This document shows, piece by piece, positions 7,499 through 14,863 of a stretch of DNA of 55,209 nucleotides. The DNA is from an uncultured Subdoligranulum sp. (GTDB lineage Bacteria; Bacillota; Clostridia; Oscillospirales; Ruminococcaceae). The stretch lies in NCBI GenBank assembly GCA_904390925.1, contig CAJFMB010000007.1:1-55209 (forward strand), read 5' to 3'. The notes beneath the pieces are model-generated. The model searched no databases, was not told the origin of the DNA, and worked only from the letters and a program-made list of their open reading frames with translations. Positions within the stretch are counted from its first letter, which is position 1; each line of letters starts with the position of its first letter. A program made the position numbers and the translations under genes.

Positions 7499-8422
7499 TC
7501 AGAACAGCGGAACCACCGCGCCGCCGTAGGTCTCGTTGATGAAATCCCGGACCGCGTCGCTCTGCAAAGCAGCAGCCACAGCCAGGATGACGGGATCATT
7601 CTCCCGGCCTTCCTTCACCACCAGCACGTTGGGGTAGATCTGGGCGGCGTCGGAGTCGGCACTCTCGGTGGCCAGGGCATCCTTGGCGGAGGAGAAACCA
7701 GCCTGGGTGGCGTAGTTACCGTTGATGACGGCCATGTCGGCGCTGGACAGGCTGCGGGGCAGCTGGGCGGCCTCCATCTCCACAATGTCCAGATTCTTGG
7801 GGTTGGAGGTGATGTCCTGCTTGGTGGCGGTCAGGCCGGCGTCGGGGTCCAGCTCAATCAGACCCTGGGCGGCCAGCAGCTGCAGGGCACGGGCTTCGTT
7901 GGAGGTGTCGTTGGGGACCAGGATCTGGGCGCCGTCGGCCAGTTCGTCAATGCTCTTGGTCTTGCCCGGGTACAGGCCCAGAGGCTCGTAGTGGATCTTG
8001 GCCACAGAAACCAGATGGGTGCCGTTCTCGGCGTTGAAGGTGTCCAGATAATTCTGATGCTGGAAGTAGTTGGCGTCAATCTCGCCGTTTTCGGTGGCGG
8101 TGTTGGGCTGGATGTAGTCGGTGAATTCGACGACTTCCAGGTTGATGTCGGCCTGGGCCAGAATATCGGCGGCCACCTTCAGGATCTCGGCATGGGGCGC
8201 CGGGGAGGCGCCCACCTTGACGGTGGTGCCGGCCAGGGACGCATAGTCGATGTTGGGGTCGAAGCCGTCGCCGGTGAACTCAGCCGTCTCCGAGGAAGCG
8301 GCGGAGCCGGAGGTGGCGGAAGAAGTGGAATCCGGAGTGCTGCCGGAATTGGAACCGGCGCCGCAGGCAGCCAGGCTGACGGCCAGCACCCCGGCCAGCA
8401 GGGCAGAGATCAGTTTTTTCAT
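7499..8422 (-). CDS. metQ: MetQ substrate-binding lipoprotein
   Basis: A 307-residue NlpA/MetQ-family lipoprotein. The signal peptide ends in lipobox LAAC with lipidated C20, followed by a Ser/Thr-rich linker (about 21-50). The mature domain begins with TTVKVGASPAPHAEILKVAADIL, then YIQPNTATENGEIDANYFQHQNYLD, both diagnostic of methionine-binding proteins. It captures methionine outside the membrane and delivers it to MetNI. It is first in its operon and is preceded by a leader of about 270 nt with a Met-rich peptide and a terminator. Confidence 0.93.
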   Translation of the reverse strand: MKKLISALLAGVLAVSLAACGAGSNSGSTPDSTSSATSGSAASSETAEFTGDGFDPNIDYASLAGTTVKVGASPAPHAEILKVAADILAQADINLEVVEFTDYIQPNTATENGEIDANYFQHQNYLDTFNAENGTHLVSVAKIHYEPLGLYPGKTKSIDELADGAQILVPNDTSNEARALQLLAAQGLIELDPDAGLTATKQDITSNPKNLDIVEMEAAQLPRSLSSADMAVINGNYATQAGFSSAKDALATESADSDAAQIYPNVLVVKEGRENDPVILAVAAALQSDAVRDFINETYGGAVVPLF

Positions 8423-8500
8423 GGGTAAATCCTCCTGTTAGCAAGTATTGGATGGAAAAAATGTGACAAACCGCAGCGCCCCTCTCGAGAACGAGGCGCA

Positions 8501-8545
8501 AAACAAAAGAAAAAGGGCAGAGCGCCTTTGCAGCGCCCTGCCCTT
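8501..8545 (-). terminator. Intrinsic terminator inside the metQNI leader (attenuator)
   Basis: On the minus strand AAGGGCAGGGCGC (8545-8533) pairs with GCGCTCTGCCC (8525-8515) and is followed by TTTTTCTTTTGTTTT. It lies between the promoter and metQ, 14 nt after the stop codon of the leader peptide, so it would end transcription before the operon unless overridden. Confidence 0.8.
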
Positions 8546-8559
8546 GAACTCCCTGCTTT

Positions 8560-8649
8560 TCACACGCCGGAAAATGCGCACAGGGAAGCAAGTACAGGTT
8601 GCCGCAGCAAACTGCACATGCACATCATCATGCCATCACGACGGTACAT
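8560..8649 (-). CDS. Met/Cys-rich leader peptide of metQNI (29 aa)
   Basis: A short frame not matching any family I know. It has a good ribosome site (GGAAGGAG, 9 nt before the ATG at 8649) and 29 codons. Codons 7 to 12 read Met-Met-Met-Cys-Met-Cys, four methionine and two cysteine codons in six. The UGA stop falls 14 nt before the stem of an intrinsic terminator. This is the arrangement of ribosome-mediated attenuation leaders (trp and his leaders in proteobacteria). A ribosome stalled for Met-tRNA or Cys-tRNA would alter the fold and let RNA polymerase pass. Function is inferred from placement and codon content; translation is untested. Confidence 0.65.
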   Translation of the reverse strand: MYRRDGMMMCMCSLLRQPVLASLCAFSGV

Positions 8650-8669
8650 ATACGGCAACTCCTTCCCTG
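8581..8669 (-). promoter_or_regulatory. Long-range leader hairpin enclosing the leader peptide start
   Basis: On the RNA, CAGGGAAG and GTTGCCG (8669-8653) pair perfectly with CGGCAAC and CTTCCCTG (8604-8581), giving 7 + 8 bp with a small bulge. The 5' arm contains the ribosome site of the leader peptide and the loop holds its first 15 codons. The 3' arm can instead pair with CAGGGA...CAAG (about 8557-8544) just before the terminator, an antiterminator-like alternative. Confidence 0.5.
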
Positions 8670-8702
8670 AACGCCGCCCGACAGGCGGTTTTGTCATTTG
8701 CA

Positions 8703-8731
8703 AGTATAGCCGCATCCCTGTGATCTGTCAA
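8703..8731 (-). promoter_or_regulatory. Promoter of metQNI
   Basis: TTGACA (8731-8726), 17 bp, TATACT (8708-8703) on the minus strand, close to consensus. Transcription would start near 8696, about 270 nt ahead of metQ. Confidence 0.85.
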
Positions 8732-8840
8732 CCTTTTGGCGCAAAAAAACCAAAAACAGGCAAAATTTGCGCGATTTTCCGCAGAAAAAAGCCCGAATGT
8801 TGCATAAACTGTACGATATGTTCAAATTCGGCACTTTCCC

Positions 8841-8869
8841 TTGCGCAACCCATAGAGATTTGATATGAT
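8841..8869 (+). promoter_or_regulatory. Promoter of the Rrf2-family regulator
   Basis: TTGCGC (8841-8846), 17 bp, TATGAT (8864-8869). It diverges from the metQ promoter, whose -35 box lies about 110 bp away. Confidence 0.65.
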
Positions 8870-8929
8870 ATATAAGCCAATTACCGGGCCTGTCAGCAGG
8901 CCGACGGAATGTATGGGAGAGTTTACTGC

Positions 8930-9352
8930 ATGAAATTTTCCACCAAGGACCGCTATGCGCTGCGTCTGATGCTGGAACTGGCGGCGCACAAACCGGACGA
9001 GTTTGTGCCCCTCAAGACGGTCAGCGAAAATCAGGGCATCAGCCTGAAATATCTGGAGCAGATCATCACTCCCCTGTCCCGGGCAGGGCTGGTGGTCAGC
9101 GGCCGGGGCAGCCAGGGCGGCTACCGGCTGGCCAGGCCTGCTGCCCAGTACACGGCAGGGGAGATCCTGCGTGCCATCGAGGGGGAACTGACTTCCATTC
9201 CCTGCCTGGCCTCCACCGCCGAGGAATGCCCGCGGCGCAATCTCTGCCAGACGCTGGGATTCTGGGCCGGACTGAATGCTGCCATCAACCGCTATGTGGA
9301 CAGCGTCACGCTGGAGGATCTGTGCCGTGCCCCCGATGCGGCCAGCCTGTGA
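8930..9352 (+). CDS. Rrf2-family transcriptional regulator with three cysteines
   Basis: A 140-residue regulator of the IscR/CymR family. The winged helix covers MKFSTKDRYALRLMLELA, then ISLKYLEQIITPLSRAGLVVSGRGSQGGYRLARP. Three cysteines follow in a C-X7-C-X5-C arrangement (IPC...EEC...NLC), resembling the IscR Fe-S ligand set (C-X5-C-X5-C). Its divergence from metQNI recalls CymR control of sulfur genes, but classic CymR lacks this cysteine trio. It may sense Fe-S or redox state and act on metQNI, on itself, or elsewhere. The ATG at 8930 is chosen for GGGAGAG upstream; an earlier in-frame ATG at 8909 has no ribosome site. Confidence 0.85.
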   Translation: MKFSTKDRYALRLMLELAAHKPDEFVPLKTVSENQGISLKYLEQIITPLSRAGLVVSGRGSQGGYRLARPAAQYTAGEILRAIEGELTSIPCLASTAEECPRRNLCQTLGFWAGLNAAINRYVDSVTLEDLCRAPDAASL

Positions 9353-9381
9353 CATCCTCCGACCATTTACAAAACTTTCGC

Positions 9382-9410
9382 TTGTAGCAGCCGGGCAAAT
9401 GGGGTATAAT
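9382..9410 (+). promoter_or_regulatory. Promoter of the lipoprotein gene
   Basis: TTGTAG (9382-9387), 17 bp, TATAAT (9405-9410), about 87 bp before the ATG. Confidence 0.65.
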
Positions 9411-9497
9411 ACAGTTGATACCCCCGGGCCGGCTGTCTTTTTGTGTCTGTCCGGGGCTTTGCCCTGAAATCCTGAACCCTTCGGAGGTCATCTGAAT

Positions 9498-10127
9498 ATG
9501 AAACTGCATCACAGAATCCTGTCGCTGGTGACGGCGGCGGCGCTGGCCCTGACCCTGACCGCCTGCGACCCGATGGAAACGGCCAAGGGCCTGGTGGTGG
9601 ATATGGTCCACGCCATGGGCCTGGGCACCACATCCACCGACGACGAGGCGGACGAGCTGCACGCGGAGGCCGGCGGCTCCATCACCCTGCCGGAAGGCTT
9701 TGACCCCACCGGCAGCTTCCATACCCTGCTGCAGAACGGCCAGCTGTACATTGCCTTCAACGATATTTCCCTGTACAAGCTGGGCAATACCGACTATTTC
9801 ACGGCGGCCGGCGACAGCGTGACCATCACCGCCTATGGCTCCACCGATGAGACGCTGACCTCCATTGACAGCTACAAGATCGCCCTGTGGGAGCTGTCGG
9901 ACGACAATGCCCATACCACCTATGTGCCCAACAGCACCATTTACATTGACTTCTCGTCGGACGAAACCTGCCACACCCACACTGTCACCGGCCTGACCGC
10001 CGGCAAGCGGTACAAGGCGACCGTCACCTTTGACTCGACGGTGGCCTATGCCACCGGTGTGGTCTGCATCAGCGGCCTGACCGACGATGCCCTGGTGGAT
10101 GCGGATGCCGGCAACGCGGATGCCTGA
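9498..10127 (+). CDS. Predicted lipoprotein of unknown function
   Basis: A 209-residue exported protein. The signal peptide ends in lipobox LTAC with lipidated C23. The mature part (about 24-209) is acidic and rich in Thr, Ser and Asp. Its segment TYVPNSTIYIDFSSDETCHTHTVTGLTAGKRYKATVTF has the look of a beta-sandwich (fibronectin III-like) strand pattern with a C-terminal acidic tail. No catalytic motif is visible. It is a single gene between its own promoter and a terminator. I do not recognise a family. The start follows GGAGG by 10 nt. Confidence 0.75.
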   Translation: MKLHHRILSLVTAAALALTLTACDPMETAKGLVVDMVHAMGLGTTSTDDEADELHAEAGGSITLPEGFDPTGSFHTLLQNGQLYIAFNDISLYKLGNTDYFTAAGDSVTITAYGSTDETLTSIDSYKIALWELSDDNAHTTYVPNSTIYIDFSSDETCHTHTVTGLTAGKRYKATVTFDSTVAYATGVVCISGLTDDALVDADAGNADA

Positions 10128-10143
10128 AAAAGATTGCTGACGA

Positions 10144-10189
10144 CCGCCGGTCAGTGCAGAGAAATCTGTGTCTGGCCGGCGGCCTTTTG
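10144..10189 (+). terminator. Terminator after the lipoprotein gene
   Basis: CCGCCGGTCAG (10144-10154) pairs with CTGGCCGGCGG (10172-10182), followed by CCTTTTG. The T tract is short. Confidence 0.65.
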
Positions 10190-10231
10190 TGTCCGTTTCG
10201 GGCGGAACATCTGATTCAGAAGGAGAATGTT

Positions 10232-11176
10232 ATGCAGCAACATCAGATTCGCAACACCCTGTTGCTGGTCCTCGGCGCGCTGATCTGGGGCGTTGCCTTT
10301 GTGGCCCAGGCAGTGGGCAGCGGCTATGTGGGGGCCTACACCTTTCTGGCCTGCCGCAGCTGGCTGGCCTGTGTGTTTCTGGCGGGACTGATTCTGGTCC
10401 GGCGCCGCCTGGCCCGGCGGTTCCAGGCGCGTCCCGCCGCCTCCGCCGTCCCCGACCGGCGCAAGGCGCTGCTGGGAGGGATACTCTGTGGTGTGTTTCT
10501 GTTCGCCGCCTCCGCCGCCCAGCAGATGGCGGTGGGCACCGTCTCCACCGCCAAGGCCAGTTTCCTGACCGCGCTGTATATCGTGCTGGTGCCGCTGGCG
10601 GGCTTTTTCACCGGCAATCGTCCCGGGTGGCGGATCTGGCTGTGCATCGGGGTCAGTGTGGCGGGGCTTTACCTGCTGTGCATGGCGGGACAGGATACCC
10701 TGTCGTTGTCGGGCGGCGAATGGCAGCTGCTGCTGGCTGCGTTGCTGTTTGCGGTGCAGATTCTTCTGGTGGGGCGGTACAGCCCCCATGCCGACGGGGT
10801 GGAGCTGAGCTTTTTCCAGTTTGCCACCGTTTCGGTGCTGTCCACCCTCTTTACCTTTGTCTTCGAGCGGCCCAGCTGGCAGCAGATTGCCGGGGCGGCG
10901 GGGGCCATCCTCTACTGCGGTATTCTGTCCAGCGGCATCGGCTACACACTGCAGATCATCGGCCAGCGGGGCCTGGACCCCACCATCGCCAGCCTGGCCA
11001 TGTGCCTGGAAAGCGTCTTCGGCGCGTTGTCCGGCTGGCTGATGCTGGGCCAGAAGCTGACCCTCACCGAGCTGACGGGCTGTGTGCTGATGTTTGCCGC
11101 CATCGTGGGTACCACGGTGGCCGAACGGCCGTCCCGGAAAACCGGCCGAAAGGATACATCGGAAGCCGCGGAATAA
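10232..11176 (+). CDS. EamA/DMT-family transporter
   Basis: A 314-residue protein with about ten helices arranged as two EamA repeats (about 9-145 and 160-300). Family hallmarks are LLLVLGALIWGVAFVAQAVG at the start, TAKASFLTALYIVLVPLAGF near the end of repeat one, and GLDPTIASLAMCLESVFGALSGWLMLGQKLT in repeat two, with the usual small-residue helix pairs. Members export amino acids, metabolites or drugs; the substrate is not predictable here. The ATG at 10232 follows AAGGAG by 6 nt. A bidirectional terminator follows. Confidence 0.88.
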   Translation: MQQHQIRNTLLLVLGALIWGVAFVAQAVGSGYVGAYTFLACRSWLACVFLAGLILVRRRLARRFQARPAASAVPDRRKALLGGILCGVFLFAASAAQQMAVGTVSTAKASFLTALYIVLVPLAGFFTGNRPGWRIWLCIGVSVAGLYLLCMAGQDTLSLSGGEWQLLLAALLFAVQILLVGRYSPHADGVELSFFQFATVSVLSTLFTFVFERPSWQQIAGAAGAILYCGILSSGIGYTLQIIGQRGLDPTIASLAMCLESVFGALSGWLMLGQKLTLTELTGCVLMFAAIVGTTVAERPSRKTGRKDTSEAAE

Positions 11177-11213
11177 CCGGAGCGCAATGCCTGACAAAAA
11201 TACAGCAACAAAA

Positions 11214-11245
11214 AACCTGCCAAAGACCTCTTTGGCAGGTTTTTT
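11214..11245. terminator. Bidirectional terminator between the DMT transporter and sortase operons
   Basis: ACCTGCCAAAG and CTTTGGCAGGT form a perfect 11-bp stem with short loop. T runs flank it on both strands, so it can serve both convergent units. Confidence 0.9.
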
Positions 11246-11277
11246 GGTATTGCAATATCTGTGGAATTGTGGAAAAC

Positions 11278-12018
11278 TTACCCGGCTGTCTGGCCGGCCA
11301 GGTCATCCGGCAGGGCACCGCTGCTGTCCTGAGCGATGGGGTCGGCATAGACCAGATACCGGAAATTGGTATGCCAGGTGCTGCCGAAGGGATAGCAGGT
11401 ATACAGGATGCAGCTTGGCGCAGTATCACCCCAGCGGCACTGGTCCACCTCGGTCTCGTCAATCACCTTGGTCTCGGTGATCCGGTAGGAAAAGTTGCCC
11501 CAGGGGGTCTCCAGATGGATGATGCCGCCGATCTGGGCCGAGCCCAGGTCATTGAAAAAGGTGTCGGTGTGGGCACCCACAAAAACCGTGCCGTTCTCAC
11601 CGGGCAGCACACAGCCGTCGGTCGAGTGCACACCGGCCCCCTGGGCAAACTGACTGCCGGTGTCGCCCCAGTACATGGTGCAGTCGATCACCGTATCGTC
11701 CACCCAGACCCGGCCCAGCTCGCTGCCCTCGGTCAGGGTGGTGCGGAAATCCGCCAGCTGCTGCAACTGGGTTTCCCGTGCGGCAGCATCGGACAGCTGT
11801 GCCTCGGCGGCGGCGCGGGCGGCCTGCTCTGCGGTCAGCTGGGTTTGCAGGTCGTTCACCTGCTGCTGCAAAGCGGCAATCTGTTCGGACAAAACAGCCT
11901 GCTCGGCGCGGGCATCCTGCAGATGCAGCGTCTGCACCACCGCCGCCGCGGCAAATGCCACCGCCAGCACCACAGCAATGCAGAGCGCCACCAGGCGCCG
12001 CGCATATTTGCGCTTCAT
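11278..12018 (-). CDS. Class D-like sortase with N-terminal coiled coil
   Basis: A 246-residue membrane-anchored transpeptidase that attaches proteins to the cell envelope. An N-terminal helix (about 10-30) is followed by an Ala/Gln-rich coiled coil (about 33-90) and the sortase beta barrel. Catalytic residues are in place: H150 in VGAHTDTFF, C208 in ILYTCYPFGS and R220 in HTNFRYLVYA. The YTCYPFG context suits class D-type enzymes. The ATG overlaps the stop of fumB by one base (TAATG), so translation is coupled to a fumarase subunit, an unusual neighbour. No LPXTG-type substrate gene is visible in the window. Confidence 0.88.
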   Translation of the reverse strand: MKRKYARRLVALCIAVVLAVAFAAAAVVQTLHLQDARAEQAVLSEQIAALQQQVNDLQTQLTAEQAARAAAEAQLSDAAARETQLQQLADFRTTLTEGSELGRVWVDDTVIDCTMYWGDTGSQFAQGAGVHSTDGCVLPGENGTVFVGAHTDTFFNDLGSAQIGGIIHLETPWGNFSYRITETKVIDETEVDQCRWGDTAPSCILYTCYPFGSTWHTNFRYLVYADPIAQDSSGALPDDLAGQTAG

Positions 12019-12590
12019 TACGCCTTGGCAGCCTGCGCTGCCAGGTAAGCGGCCGGGCCGCTCTGGTACAGATCACCGCCGTGGGCGTCCAGCAGCACCG
12101 TCAGCGGCATGTCACGGACCACCAGGCGGCGCACCGCCTCACAGCCCAGATCCGGCCAGGCAATGATCTCGCAGCTTTCAATGCTGCCGGCCATCAGGGC
12201 ACCGGCCCCGCCGATGGCAGCCAGATAGACGGCGCCGTTTTTCACCACCGAATCCTTGACTGCCTGGCTGCGCTTGCCCTTGCCGATCATGCAGGCCAGG
12301 CCCAGGTCCAGCAGCCGGGGGGTGTAGGCATCCATCCGGCCGGAAGTGGTGGGACCTGCTGCCCCGATGGCACAGCCCGGACGTTCCGGGGTGGGGCCCA
12401 CGTAATAGACGGCGGCACCCTTCAGGTCAAAGGGCAGGGGCTTTCCCTCGTCCAGCAGCTGCATCATGCGGCCGTGGGCGGCATCCCGGGCAGTGTAGAC
12501 CACACCCGAGAGCAATACCGTGTCACCGGCTTTCAAGGGAGCCAGATCGGCCGGGGACAGCGGCGTCTGCAAACGATACTGCACGGTCAT
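12018..12590 (-). CDS. Fumarate hydratase beta subunit (class I, Fe-S)
   Basis: A 190-residue Fumerase_C domain protein, the separate C-terminal half of class I fumarase or tartrate dehydratase. Typical segments are DTVLLSGVVYTARDAAHGRMM, VYYVGPTPERPGCAIGAAGPTTSGRMDAYTP and MIGKGKRSQ. With the alpha subunit it interconverts fumarate and malate in the cytoplasm. It overlaps the 67-codon frame upstream by 4 nt (ATGA) and the sortase gene downstream by 1 nt. The malic enzyme gene in the same cluster supports fumarase over tartrate dehydratase. Confidence 0.9.
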   Translation of the reverse strand: MTVQYRLQTPLSPADLAPLKAGDTVLLSGVVYTARDAAHGRMMQLLDEGKPLPFDLKGAAVYYVGPTPERPGCAIGAAGPTTSGRMDAYTPRLLDLGLACMIGKGKRSQAVKDSVVKNGAVYLAAIGGAGALMAGSIESCEIIAWPDLGCEAVRRLVVRDMPLTVLLDAHGGDLYQSGPAAYLAAQAAKA

Positions 12591-12790
12591 TCTCCTTCCT
12601 GTGCACGGCGATAGCTGGCCTTTACCTGGGCATGGTGCCGGTTGACCAGTTCCATCTCGGCTTTGCTGATCTGCGGGTCCAGGTCCTGCTGGTCCTGGGC
12701 CGGGTCGGAGCGGCTGCGGCGGACGGCGTCCGGCTGTGCACCCACCCCGTCAATGGAAATATCAATGGCTGCGTTGCCTTTCAGCGGCAT
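12587..12790 (-). CDS. 67-residue protein between fumarase subunit genes
   Basis: A small charged protein of no family I recognise. It opens MPLKGNAAIDISIDGVGAQP and continues with an Arg/Ser/Asp/Gln-rich central part (about 24-40) and a likely helix (QISKAEMELVNRHHAQVKASYRRAQ). It has a strong ribosome site, AAGGAGGG, 6 nt before its ATG. Its stop overlaps the fumB start by 4 nt and it begins 34 nt after the alpha subunit gene. Such tight coupling inside a two-subunit enzyme operon makes it a likely real gene. It might assist assembly or the 4Fe-4S centre, but that is speculation. Confidence 0.7.
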   Translation of the reverse strand: MPLKGNAAIDISIDGVGAQPDAVRRSRSDPAQDQQDLDPQISKAEMELVNRHHAQVKASYRRAQEGE

Positions 12791-12824
12791 GGCAAACCCT
12801 CCTTTTTCCGAAAAAATCTCGGAC

Positions 12825-13670
12825 TCAAAGCACCACGCTGGCCCGGCGGGTCACGTGACAGCTCATATTCACTGCCACCGGCAGGCAGGCCACATGGGTG
12901 GGCATCTGGCAGATGGCCACACCCAGACAGGTGGTGCGACCGCCGAAGCCCTGGGGGCCAATGCCCATGGCGTTGATGGCGTCCTTCAGCTCGGTCTCCA
13001 GCGCTGCATAGTAGGGGTCGGCGTTGGGCTGGTCCAGCGGGCGCAGCAGCGCCTCCTTGGCCAGCATGGCGCATTTGTCAAAGCTGCCGCCGATGCCGAT
13101 GCCCAGCACAATGGGCGGGCAGGGATTGGCACCCGCCTGGCGCACCGTGTCCAGTACAAAGTCCTTGACGCCCTGCACACCGTCGGCGGGCTTGAGCATG
13201 GCCAGACGGCTCATGTTCTCGCTGCCGGCGCCCTTGGGGGCAATGGTGATGCGGCAGCCGTCGCCCTCCACCAGGTGCAGCGTCACAAAGGCAGGGGTGT
13301 TGTCGCCGGTGTTCACCCGCTTGAGCGGGTCGGCGGTAATGCTCTTGCGCAGATAGCCCTTCTCATACCCGCGGCGGACACCCTCGTCGATGGCGGCCTG
13401 CAGGTCGCCGTCAATGTGGGCATCCCGGCCCAGCTCCACAAAAATGCAGGCCATGCCGGTGTCCTGGCAGATGGGCAGCTCCCGGTCTGCCGCCACACAG
13501 AGATTCTTCTGCAACAGGCCCAGAGTCTCCTTGGCCAGCGGCCAGGGCTCCGAGGCCTCAGCCGCATCCAGTGCCGCCTTCACGTCGGCGGGCAGCCGGG
13601 TGTTGGCCTGGATGCAGAGCTGCTCCACCGCGTCGGTGATGGCGGCGGCGGAAATCGTCCGAATGCTCAT
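12825..13670 (-). CDS. Fumarate hydratase alpha subunit (class I, Fe-S)
   Basis: A 281-residue Fumerase domain protein, which carries the catalytic 4Fe-4S cluster in class I fumarases. The three expected cysteines occur in LPICQDTG, ANPCPPIVLGIGIGGSFDK and GRTTCLGVAICQMPTH. The KGAGSENMSRLAML motif is also typical. It pairs with the beta subunit two genes down. Its ATG overlaps the stop of the malic enzyme gene by 4 nt. Class I fumarases are oxygen-labile, which suits an anaerobe. Confidence 0.92.
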   Translation of the reverse strand: MSIRTISAAAITDAVEQLCIQANTRLPADVKAALDAAEASEPWPLAKETLGLLQKNLCVAADRELPICQDTGMACIFVELGRDAHIDGDLQAAIDEGVRRGYEKGYLRKSITADPLKRVNTGDNTPAFVTLHLVEGDGCRITIAPKGAGSENMSRLAMLKPADGVQGVKDFVLDTVRQAGANPCPPIVLGIGIGGSFDKCAMLAKEALLRPLDQPNADPYYAALETELKDAINAMGIGPQGFGGRTTCLGVAICQMPTHVACLPVAVNMSCHVTRRASVVL

Positions 13671-14842
13671 ACCCGTGCCGCGCCGCTTTCCCGGGCGGCT
13701 TTCGCCACCGCGTCGGCCACAGCGCCTGCAATGCGGGGATCAAAGGCTTTGGGCAGGATGTTGTTTTCGTTGAGTTCCTCGTCGGGGATCAGCCCGGCAA
13801 TGGCGCGGGCCGCGGCCATCTTCATGGTGGGATTGATGTCCCGGGCACGCACAGACAGCGCACCCTTGAAGATACCGGGGAAGGCCAGAACATTGTTTAC
13901 CTGGTTGGGGAAATCGCTGCGGCCGGTGCCGATCACCCGCACGCCGGCGGCCTTGGCCAGGTCGGGCATGATCTCGGGGGTGGGGTTGGCCATGGCAAAG
14001 ACGATGGCGTCCTTGGCCATGGTGGCGGCCATCTCCTGGGTCAGAGCGCCGGCCACCGAGGTGCCGATAAAGACATCGGCGCCGCGGATGGCGTCGGCCA
14101 GTGTGCCGGACATCCGCTCGGGGTTGGTGATCTCGGCCAGGTGGGCCTTGTGGCCGGGCAGCCCCGCGGGACGGCCCGGGACCAGAATGCCGTTTTCGTC
14201 CACCGCAATGATGTGGCGGGCACCGGCGGTCATCAGCATTTTGATGATGGCGGTGCCGGCGGCGCCGGGCCCGTTCTGGACGATGCGGATGTCCTCGATC
14301 TTCTTGCCCACCACCTTCAGGGCGTTGAGCAGGCCGGCCAGCACAATGATGGCAGTGCCGTGCTGGTCATCGTGAAAGACCGGAATATCCAGCTCCCGCT
14401 CCAGCGTCTCCTCGATCTCGAAGCACTCGGGGCTGCGGATGTCCTCCAGGTTGATGCCGCCGAAGGTGGGGGCAATGGCCTTGACCGCCGCAATGACCTC
14501 CTCCTTGGTTTTGGCATCAATGCAGATGGGGAAGGCATCCACGCCGCCAAATTCCTTGAACAGCACGCATTTGCCCTCCATGACAGGCAGGGCAGCCTCC
14601 GGGCCGATGTTGCCAAGACCCAGCACCGCGGTGCCGTTGGAGACCACCGCCACCATGCGGCCCTTGCAGGTATAGCGGTAGACATCTTCGGGATTTGCCT
14701 TGATCTTGCGGCAGGGCTCGGCCACGCCGGGGGTGTAGGCGGTGGACAGCGCATCGGTGTTGCGGCATTCCACCAGGCTCTTCACGGCAATCTTGCCGGG
14801 AAACTTCCCGTGCAGTTCCAGAGCAGCCTTGTTGTAATCCAT
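13667..14842 (-). CDS. NAD(P)-dependent malic enzyme
   Basis: A 391-residue malic enzyme of the short bacterial type, converting malate to pyruvate and CO2 with reduction of NAD(P)+. The N-terminal domain has the tyrosine region LSTAYTPGVAEPCRKI and catalytic lysine region CVLFKEFGGVDAFP. Metal ligands lie in PVFHDDQHGTAI, and the nucleotide site is in VQNGPGAAGTAIIKML. The ATG at 14842 is preferred over one at 14848 because AAGGAGG ends 6 nt before the former and directly abuts the latter. It leads the malic enzyme-fumA-ORF67-fumB-sortase run, so fumarate and pyruvate metabolism are linked. Confidence 0.93.
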   Translation of the reverse strand: MDYNKAALELHGKFPGKIAVKSLVECRNTDALSTAYTPGVAEPCRKIKANPEDVYRYTCKGRMVAVVSNGTAVLGLGNIGPEAALPVMEGKCVLFKEFGGVDAFPICIDAKTKEEVIAAVKAIAPTFGGINLEDIRSPECFEIEETLERELDIPVFHDDQHGTAIIVLAGLLNALKVVGKKIEDIRIVQNGPGAAGTAIIKMLMTAGARHIIAVDENGILVPGRPAGLPGHKAHLAEITNPERMSGTLADAIRGADVFIGTSVAGALTQEMAATMAKDAIVFAMANPTPEIMPDLAKAAGVRVIGTGRSDFPNQVNNVLAFPGIFKGALSVRARDINPTMKMAAARAIAGLIPDEELNENNILPKAFDPRIAGAVADAVAKAARESGAARV

Positions 14843-14863
14843 ATACATCCTCCTTCAGCTTCT

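Noticed and set aside
8423-8731. SAM-I riboswitch before metQ
   Set aside because: A GGCAACC segment caught the eye, but the rest of the SAM-I core (GAUGAAACCC and flanking stems) is absent.
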